Shown piece by piece: positions 16,565 through 22,401 of a stretch of 37,210 nucleotides of DNA. Below the pieces are notes generated by a model. That model saw only the letters and a list, made by a program, of their open reading frames with translations. It did no database searches and was not told the DNA's origin. The translations under genes were made by a program, and so were the position numbers. Source of the DNA: Azospirillum isscasi (GTDB taxonomy: Bacteria; Pseudomonadota; Alphaproteobacteria; Azospirillales; Azospirillaceae); assembly GCF_030849505.1 (NCBI RefSeq), contig NZ_JAUJFI010000047.1, positions 1 through 37,210 on the forward strand. Direction: 5' to 3'. Position 1 is the stretch's first letter; each line of letters starts with the position of its first letter.

Positions 16565-18060
16565 AAGTGCCGTTCCGAATCAACGGCGTCCGCCGTCTTC
16601 TCCTGATCGCGCTGTTGCTGGAGCTGGCGATGGCGACGACCATGGCCCGCCTGCTTTGGGTGCAGTGGGAGGAGAACGAGCGGATCGTCACGCAGAAGGC
16701 CCACGAGGAGGCGGTCGGAGTCGCCAACCGGATCGCCCAGACCCTGGAACGGGTCGATCTGCTGATGGGGCTGATGATCGAACGGATGGCGGCGGCCGAA
16801 CTGGCGCCGCCGCCGCGCGGCGCTCATGCGGTGCCGCCGCCGAACCAGCTCGACTGGATCGCACGGCGCCTGCCCGACACCAGCCGCCTGCTGATGGTGG
16901 ATGCCGAAGGGAAGCCCCGGGAGCTGTCCGGCTGGTCGGGCGCGGAACCGATCCCGGCATCGCTGATCTCGCTCCATGCCGGCCAGGGAACGCCCTTCGC
17001 CATCACCGGAAGCGTCAAGTCCGGGCGGCCCACCCTGATGATCAGCCGCCGGATCGACCGGGCGGACGGGCGTTTCGGCGGGGTTCTCGCGGTGTCACTC
17101 GATACGGACATGATGTCCGACCTGGGGGGCAATCCCGACCTGACGCTGAACTCCGTCCGGCTGCTGGGCGAGGGCGGCGAGGCCCTGGCCCAATGGACCC
17201 GCAACTCGCTGGACCCGGCGATCCTGCCGACGCTCCCGCCCTCCATCGGATCCTGGGCGAAGGCCCGGCTGCACGAGGTGCTGGTGGCCGAACCGGTTCC
17301 GGGCTTCTCGCTGCGCATGGTCGCCACCATCCCCCGCACCCCGTTTCTCCAGCAGTGGCTGAGCCTTCTGCTGTGGACCGGCTGCGCGTTCGCCGCGGTG
17401 ACGGCGCTGGCCGGGTTCGGCATCGCGTCGGTCATCCGCGAGGTCTGGCGGCGCATGGCCGCCGAGGCCAGCCTGAGCATGGCCAACGCCGAGCTGGAGC
17501 GCCTGATCGAGAAGACCCGGAAGCTGGCCAGTGTGGACGCCCTGACCGGCATCGCCAACCGCCGCGTCTTCAACGAGCGTCTGGAGGCCGAGGTGGAGCG
17601 GTCCCGGAACGGCCTCCGCCCGTTGTCGGTGATCATGCTCGATCTGGATCATTTCAAGCTCGTCAACGACCGCTACGGGCACACCTTCGGCGATCAGGTG
17701 CTGGTCACCGCGGCGGCGGTGCTGCGCAGCGTCCTTCGGGAAAGCGACCTGCCGGCGCGGTACGGCGGCGAGGAGTTCGCGGTCATCCTGCCGAACACCG
17801 ACCTGAAAGGGGCCTGCACGCTGGCCGAACGGCTGTGCCGGGCCTTCGACACGCCGCACCACCGGCCAGCCGATGCCAGTGCCGATGCCGGTGCCGAGGA
17901 AGGTGCCGGGGAGGGCCTGACCGTGACCGCCAGCGTCGGCGTGGCCCAGTATTGGTGCGGAGAGGATGCGGTCGGGGTCGTGGCCCGCGCGGACGCCGCG
18001 TTGTACCGGTCGAAAACGGATGGCCGCAACCGTGTCTCCGCGGACCTGGAGATGGTCTGA
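16561..18060 (+). CDS. membrane diguanylate cyclase with periplasmic sensor domain
   Basis: A 499-residue protein starting at GTG 16561 inside the DctP-like gene's stop. TM1 is at about 10-32. A periplasmic domain of about 230 residues (35-262) has Cache-like features, such as SRLLMVDAEGKPRELSG. TM2 is at about 266-291, followed by a short coiled coil (MANAELERLIEKTRKLASVD). The GGDEF domain has YGGEEF at 401-406, so it should be active in making cyclic-di-GMP from two GTP. RESD at 393-396 is the inhibitory product-binding I-site, at the canonical five-residue distance. A low-complexity Ala/Asp/Glu/Gly insert (about 437-453) interrupts the domain before the TASVGVA strand. The overlap implies translation coupled to the binding protein. 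No EAL domain is present. Confidence 0.92.
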   Translation: MKVPFRINGVRRLLLIALLLELAMATTMARLLWVQWEENERIVTQKAHEEAVGVANRIAQTLERVDLLMGLMIERMAAAELAPPPRGAHAVPPPNQLDWIARRLPDTSRLLMVDAEGKPRELSGWSGAEPIPASLISLHAGQGTPFAITGSVKSGRPTLMISRRIDRADGRFGGVLAVSLDTDMMSDLGGNPDLTLNSVRLLGEGGEALAQWTRNSLDPAILPTLPPSIGSWAKARLHEVLVAEPVPGFSLRMVATIPRTPFLQQWLSLLLWTGCAFAAVTALAGFGIASVIREVWRRMAAEASLSMANAELERLIEKTRKLASVDALTGIANRRVFNERLEAEVERSRNGLRPLSVIMLDLDHFKLVNDRYGHTFGDQVLVTAAAVLRSVLRESDLPARYGGEEFAVILPNTDLKGACTLAERLCRAFDTPHHRPADASADAGAEEGAGEGLTVTASVGVAQYWCGEDAVGVVARADAALYRSKTDGRNRVSADLEMV

Positions 18061-18086
18061 CCGGCGCGCCGGAGGAGTGGGGCCGA

Positions 18087-18139
18087 AGGAAAGGGGCCGG
18101 GGGAGGCCGCCCGGTACGGCCTCCCCCGGTTCCTTTCCT
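18087..18139. terminator. long bidirectional terminator hairpin
   Basis: AGGAAAGG (18087-18094) and CGGGGGAGGCCG (18098-18109) pair with CGGCCTCCCCCG (18117-18128) and CCTTTCCT (18132-18139). This gives a two-part stem of about 20 pairs around a seven-base loop, exactly between the converging cyclase and M16 genes. It should block transcription in both directions. Confidence 0.75.
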
Positions 18140-19572
18140 CAGCTTCCCCCGTCGATGGTGCGGGTCGCGGCGACGCCTTCGGGGCGGCCCACCAGCACGG
18201 TCAGCAGCCGGTCGGGGGCCAGCAGCCGCTGCGCCACCCGCTGCACGTCCGCCCGGGTGACGCCGTTGATGAGCGCGTCGCGGCGGTCCAGATAGTCGAT
18301 GCCCAGCCGGTCGCGCCGGACCTGAAGCAGGATGCCCGCGATGGCCTGCGTGCTGCTGAGCTGGAGCGGGAAGCTGCCGGTGAGGTAGGTCTTGGCGTCG
18401 GCCAGTTCCTCTTCCGTCACGCCCTGGTCGGCCATGCGCTTCCATTCCTGCCGCATGATGTCCAGCGCCTGACCGGCCTTGGCGTTCACGGTGTTGCCGC
18501 CGGCCATCACCAGGGCGGAATGGTCCAGCGAGATCAGGTAGCTGTAGACGCCGTAGCTGAGCCCGCGCTTCTCCCGCACCTCCTCCATCAGGCGGGACCC
18601 GAAGCCGCCGCCGCCCAGCACGTAGTTCATCACGGTCGCCGCGTACCAGTCGGGGTCGGAGCGCCGGATCCCCGGCTGGCCCATCAGCATGACGGTCTGC
18701 GCGGTCGGCCGGTTGGCGACCAGCGTTTCGCCCAGCCCCTTCGGCTCGGCGTCGGGGACGGCGGGGGTCGCGGCGGTGGCGGGCAGGGCGCCGAACACGC
18801 GATCGAGCGTGCGCCCCAGATCCTCCGGCGTGATGTCGCCCGCCGCGGCGACCACCAGCCGGTCGCGTCCGAAGCTGGTCTTCACGAAGCCGCGCAGGTC
18901 GTCCGGCGTGATGCCCGGCAGCGAGTCCAGCGTGCCGCGGATCTCGTCGCCATAGGGATGGCCGGGATAGGCGGTCGAATAGAACAGCCGCCGCGCGACG
19001 TAGTTGGGGTCGGCCTGATCGCGGCGCAGGCTGGACAGCACGGCGGCGCGCATGCGCTCCACCGCCTCGGCGTCGAAGCGCGGCTCGGCCAGCGACAGGC
19101 GGGTCAGTTCGAATGCCTCGTCGCGGCGGTCGCTCAGCGTGCGCAGGCTGCCGCCGAAGGCGTCGCGCCCGGCGTCGAAGCTCAGCCCGATGGCGTTGTC
19201 CTGGAGCCGCGCGGCGAAGGCCTGGCTGTCATAGGGGCCGGCGCCCTCGTCCAGCGTGCGGGCGGCGAGGTTGGCGAGGCCCTCCTTGCCCTTGGGGTCG
19301 GACGCGCCAGCCCCTTCGAAGGCCCATTCCAGGGCGATGATGGGGACCTTGTGGTCCTCGACCAGCCACGCCTCGATCCCGCCGGGGCTGACCACCCGCT
19401 TGATCTCGATGGCGAGGGCGGGAACGGTGGTGAAGGCGGTCAGCAGAAGGGCGAGGATGGTGACGATTGCCCCCACCCTGACCTTCCCCCGCTGCGCGGG
19501 AGAGGGGAGCGGTCCGGCGCTCAGGCCCTCCGCCGCGGAGCGGGGGGGAGGGGGCACGATGCGTGCGATCAT
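18139..19572 (-). CDS. M16-family peptidase homologue lacking the zinc site
   Basis: A 477-residue M16 (insulinase-fold) protein. It has the usual two M16 halves: the first around GKEGLANLAARTLDEGAG, where the catalytic HxxEH should be but no His is found, and the second with GGGGFGSRLMEEVREKRGLSYGVYS, the R/Y substrate-binding block of the C-terminal domain. It therefore is the non-catalytic partner type. A signal peptide is present, with core AIVTILALLLTAF and cleavage after ALA, so it acts in the periplasm. ATG 19572 follows the stop of the active M16 gene by one base (TGAGATG), which argues for coupling and a hetero-oligomer of the two. The first ~33 residues before the signal core are Pro/Arg/Gly-rich and are encoded by a repeat element. 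Confidence 0.9.
   Translation of the reverse strand: MIARIVPPPPRSAAEGLSAGPLPSPAQRGKVRVGAIVTILALLLTAFTTVPALAIEIKRVVSPGGIEAWLVEDHKVPIIALEWAFEGAGASDPKGKEGLANLAARTLDEGAGPYDSQAFAARLQDNAIGLSFDAGRDAFGGSLRTLSDRRDEAFELTRLSLAEPRFDAEAVERMRAAVLSSLRRDQADPNYVARRLFYSTAYPGHPYGDEIRGTLDSLPGITPDDLRGFVKTSFGRDRLVVAAAGDITPEDLGRTLDRVFGALPATAATPAVPDAEPKGLGETLVANRPTAQTVMLMGQPGIRRSDPDWYAATVMNYVLGGGGFGSRLMEEVREKRGLSYGVYSYLISLDHSALVMAGGNTVNAKAGQALDIMRQEWKRMADQGVTEEELADAKTYLTGSFPLQLSSTQAIAGILLQVRRDRLGIDYLDRRDALINGVTRADVQRVAQRLLAPDRLLTVLVGRPEGVAATRTIDGGS
19471..19555. repeat. GC-rich palindromic intergenic-type repeat, here inside a coding region
   Basis: Purine/pyrimidine-skewed sequence (CCCCACCCTGACCTTCCCCC, GAGAGGGGAGC, CTCCGCCGCGGAGCGGGGGG) resembles the elements at 22310-22367 and 32660-32690. 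Unlike those it lies inside an open frame and supplies the N-terminal residues of the non-catalytic M16 protein. Confidence 0.6.
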
Positions 19573-19573
19573 C

Positions 19574-20974
19574 TCAGCTTCCCTTGTCCTGGAGCGGCAG
19601 CAGCAGGCCGGTGACGTGGTTGGTCTTGCCCAGAACGGCGCGGGCGGCGGCGCTGACCTGTTCGGCGGTCACCGCGTCGATGCGCACCGGCCAGTTCTCC
19701 ACGTCGTCGATGGTCTGGCCGGTGGCGATGGCGGCGCCCAGAGTCTGGGCCGGGCCGGTCAGGCTGTCGCGGGCGTAGGCGGCCTCGGCCAGCATGCGCT
19801 TCTTGGCGGTGGCCACCTCCTCCTCCGTCACGCCCTTCTCGACGAGCGTCCGGATGTCGGCCTCCAGCGCCGCTTCCAGCTTGTCCATGGGCACGCCGGG
19901 GGCCGGCGAGGCGCCCGCCGCCAGCGAGGTGACGTCCCAGGACGACGGGCTGTAGCCCAGCCACGCGGAGGTGGCGATGCGCTGCTCCACGACGAGGCTG
20001 CGGTAGAGGCGCGAGGTCGGGCCGCCGCTCATGATCTCCGACAGGACCTGGAGCGGGTAGGCGTAGCCTTCCTTGTCGGTGCGGTAGGAGGGGGCGAGCC
20101 AGTGCCGGCGGATGATGGGCTGGCGCACCTCGTCGTCGCGCAGGATCACCCGGCGGGCGGCGCCCATGGGCGGTTCCTGCACGCGGCTGCGCTCCGGCAC
20201 CGGGCGGGCGGCGATGGCGCCATAATACTTCTCGGCCAGCGGCTTCAGTTCCTCCGCCGTGACGTCGCCGGACACCACCAGCACCGCGTTGTTCGGGGCG
20301 TACCAGCTCTTGTAGAAGGACTCCGCCTCCTCCCGCGTCAGGGTGGCCATCTCCTGCGGCCAGCCGATGATCGGCGTGCCGTAGGGGTGGTGGACGTAGA
20401 GGGTGGCGTTGACCTGCTCGCCGATGCGGTCGGCGGGTTCGTTCTCGATGCGCTGGCGGCGCTCCTCGATGATGACGTCGCGCTCCGGATAGACCACCTG
20501 ATCGGTGAGGCGGAGGTTCGACATGCGGTCGGCCTCCATCTTCATCACCAGCTCCAGCCGGTCGCGCGCCACATTCTGGAAATAGGCCGTGTAGTCCCAG
20601 GAGGTGAAGGCGTTGTCGCGCCCGCCGTTCTTGGCGACGATGCGGGAGAAGGAGCCGGGGGGGATCTCCTCCGTCCCCTTGAACATCAGATGTTCCAGGA
20701 AATGGGCGATGCCCGACACGCCGCGCGGCTCGTCCGCCGCACCCACCTTGTACCAGACCATGTGGGTGACCACCGGCACGCGCTGGTTGGTGACCACCAC
20801 GACCTGCATGCCGTTGGACAGGCTGAAGGTTTCCGGAAAGAAGACGCCCTTTTCGGCGGCAAGGGCGAGGGCGGGGGCGGCGCCGGCCAGGGCGAAGGCC
20901 AGGACCCCCGCGGCGGCGCGGCGGCGCCAGGGGCGTTTCCGGGGTGGCGGGGCGGTGGGGCCGTTGGGGAGCAT
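19574..20974 (-). CDS. zinc-dependent M16-family peptidase, periplasmic
   Basis: A 466-residue active M16 peptidase. After a signal peptide (RKRPWRRR, a hydrophobic stretch, then ALALA at 35-39), the zinc motif HFLEH lies at residues 91-95 with catalytic Glu94. The third ligand Glu171 in VIIEERRQRIENEP is 76 residues after His95, as the family requires. The second domain carries GGPTSRLYRSLVVEQRIA. The family degrades unfolded or small peptides inside a closed chamber. The gene lies one base upstream of the non-catalytic M16 gene, so the two probably form a heterodimer in the manner of mitochondrial processing peptidase. ATG 20974 has GAGAGG close upstream. The frame remains open for another 200 codons, but that region contains a terminator and another gene in a different frame. 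Confidence 0.93.
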   Translation of the reverse strand: MLPNGPTAPPPRKRPWRRRAAAGVLAFALAGAAPALALAAEKGVFFPETFSLSNGMQVVVVTNQRVPVVTHMVWYKVGAADEPRGVSGIAHFLEHLMFKGTEEIPPGSFSRIVAKNGGRDNAFTSWDYTAYFQNVARDRLELVMKMEADRMSNLRLTDQVVYPERDVIIEERRQRIENEPADRIGEQVNATLYVHHPYGTPIIGWPQEMATLTREEAESFYKSWYAPNNAVLVVSGDVTAEELKPLAEKYYGAIAARPVPERSRVQEPPMGAARRVILRDDEVRQPIIRRHWLAPSYRTDKEGYAYPLQVLSEIMSGGPTSRLYRSLVVEQRIATSAWLGYSPSSWDVTSLAAGASPAPGVPMDKLEAALEADIRTLVEKGVTEEEVATAKKRMLAEAAYARDSLTGPAQTLGAAIATGQTIDDVENWPVRIDAVTAEQVSAAARAVLGKTNHVTGLLLPLQDKGS

Positions 20975-21003
20975 GGGCCTCTCGTTGGTGGTGTCTGAGA
21001 TGC

Positions 21004-21032
21004 AAAAAGGGCGTCCCCGGCTGGGAACGCCC
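21004..21032 (-). terminator. intrinsic terminator after the DUF3035 gene
   Basis: On the minus strand GGGCGTTCCC pairs with GGGGACGCCC (one G-U pair) around the loop AGCC, followed directly by TTTTT. It lies 50 bases after the DUF3035 stop and only 30 bases before the M16 start, so the M16 pair either has a very short promoter region or depends on read-through. Confidence 0.85.
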
Positions 21033-21081
21033 CCTAGATACTGGTGTGGCGAAGCGCCCGGAACAATGCCCTGAAAACGGC

Positions 21082-21687
21082 TTAGAACAGCCCTTCCAGC
21101 GGCGCCCTGCGCTTGCGCACGACGGTCGGGACGGTGCCGTCGTTCAGCGCCTTGCCGGTGGCCTGGGCCTCGCGCAGGCGTTGGTTTTCCTTCTTCGGAT
21201 CGACGATCTCGTAGGGCTGCTCCTGCGTCTGCCAGAACAGCAGGGAGTCGATCCAGCTCTTGTCCGCGACGACGAGCTGGGTCGTCTCCTGATCGACCTT
21301 GTTGCGGATGCCCGGCTCGATGCCGCCCTTGGCGCCGGCCTGGGCGATCAGAGCCGACTCGCCCGCGGTGCCGCCGGCCGTCCGGCCGGCCGCGGTGCGG
21401 GAGGAGCCGCCGAAGACCGAGGCGGCGGCCACCGAGGACGAGGCGGCGTCCTGCGGCCGCGCCGCGCCGGGGCGCGGTTCCGGCAGGCGGGCCAGGCTCG
21501 GCGGCATGGTCAGCGGCGCGCGGGACACGACCGTGAATTCGTCCGGGCTCGTGCGGTCGAGACCGATGGAGCGGCGGACGTCGGAGCACCCGGTGAGCGC
21601 CAGCGCGACGAGCGCCAAGCCCAGCAGCGGACCACGACCCAGGGAACGGGTGGAGCGCCGCGCGATGGAGGAGGCGGAGGAAAGCAT
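21082..21687 (-). CDS. DUF3035-family lipoprotein
   Basis: About 201 residues. A signal sequence (GRGPLLGLALVALALTGCS) ends in a lipobox LTGC, so the Cys should be lipidated and the protein anchored in a membrane facing the periplasm. DEFTVVSRAPLTMPPSLARL and the nearby PRPGAARPQ form the block that defines DUF3035, a family found mainly in Alphaproteobacteria. The middle is Ala/Gly/Ser-rich. A C-terminal part with QEQPYEIVDPKKENQRL is charged. The molecular role is not known to me. Start choice is uncertain: ATG 21687, GTG 21693 (GGGA seven bases upstream) or TTG 21699. The gene follows lspA, the lipoprotein signal peptidase, so it probably shares that operon with the enzyme that would mature it. 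Confidence 0.85.
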   Translation of the reverse strand: MLSSASSIARRSTRSLGRGPLLGLALVALALTGCSDVRRSIGLDRTSPDEFTVVSRAPLTMPPSLARLPEPRPGAARPQDAASSSVAAASVFGGSSRTAAGRTAGGTAGESALIAQAGAKGGIEPGIRNKVDQETTQLVVADKSWIDSLLFWQTQEQPYEIVDPKKENQRLREAQATGKALNDGTVPTVVRKRRAPLEGLF

Positions 21688-21752
21688 GGTCACGTTCAAG
21701 TCCCGTCGTCAGTCAGGCCGCGTCCCTTATAGCGGCTCCGTCGCGTGAACTA

Positions 21753-22256
21753 TTACGACTTTTCGCGGCCCGCGAACAGCCCATCCAGCACGAGAAGCGC
21801 CACTCCGACGCTGATTCCGCTGTCTGCCACGTTGAAAGCCCAGAAATGCCACCCCCCGATATGGAAATCGAGGAAATCGGCGACGGCCCCGTAGAGGAAC
21901 CGGTCGATGACGTTGCCGACGGCCCCGCCGATGACCATGCCCAGCGCCAGCGCGAGATAGCGCCGGTCGGCCTGCCGCAGCCACAGCACCAGCGCCGCCA
22001 CGATGGCGAAGGCCACGGCGCTCAGCACATAGGGCATGAAGGCGTGGGAACTGCCGAAGGTGCCGAAGCTGACGCCGGTGTTCCAGGCCAGGACCAGGTT
22101 GAAGAAGGGCGTGACCTCGACGACCCGTGGGTAGGGCTGCATGACCACGTCCAGGATCCACCATTTGGTGAGCTGGTCGAGGACCACCACCAGCACGGCG
22201 ACGACCAGGCCGAAGACCGTGTAACTGCGGGTGCCGGACGTCGAGAGGCTGCTCAT
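21753..22256 (-). CDS. lspA: lipoprotein signal peptidase (signal peptidase II)
   Basis: A 167-residue inner-membrane aspartic peptidase that removes the signal peptide from diacylglyceryl-modified prolipoproteins. Four hydrophobic helices are visible (about 14-32, 74-92, 100-115 and 138-160). The two catalytic aspartates lie in VIDRFLYGAVADFLDF (Asp127) and FNVADS (Asp145). NLVLAWNTGVSFG is the conserved periplasmic loop. GGAG lies seven bases before ATG 22256. It is downstream of ileS in the same direction, the order common to many Proteobacteria, with a repeat element between them. Confidence 0.96.
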   Translation of the reverse strand: MSSLSTSGTRSYTVFGLVVAVLVVVLDQLTKWWILDVVMQPYPRVVEVTPFFNLVLAWNTGVSFGTFGSSHAFMPYVLSAVAFAIVAALVLWLRQADRRYLALALGMVIGGAVGNVIDRFLYGAVADFLDFHIGGWHFWAFNVADSGISVGVALLVLDGLFAGREKS

Positions 22257-22309
22257 GGGCTGCTCCGAGGGGGTTGCCAGGGGAGTGATCGCGTCGGAGC
22301 CCCTCCCGG

Positions 22310-22367
22310 CCTCCCCCCGCTCCGCCGGGGGAGGAGAAAAAGCCCTCCCCTGCGGAGCGGGGGAGGG
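22310..22367. repeat. double GC-rich hairpin repeat between ileS and lspA
   Basis: Two adjacent palindromes: CCTCCCCC (22310-22317) with GGGGGAGG (22327-22334), and CCCTCCCC (22343-22350) with GGGGAGGG (22360-22367). Together with the CCCCTCTCCC hairpin at 32660 and the element in the M16 gene they look like one intergenic repeat family. It may modulate transcript stability between ileS and lspA. Confidence 0.7.
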
Positions 22368-22401
22368 TTGGGATGGGGGCTCCCCGCGACCACCCGCTCA
22401 A

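Noticed and set aside
20975-21589. N-terminal extension of the active M16 peptidase by about 200 codons
   Set aside because: The extension crosses an intrinsic terminator and overlaps the DUF3035 gene in another frame; a signal peptide begins at ATG 20974.
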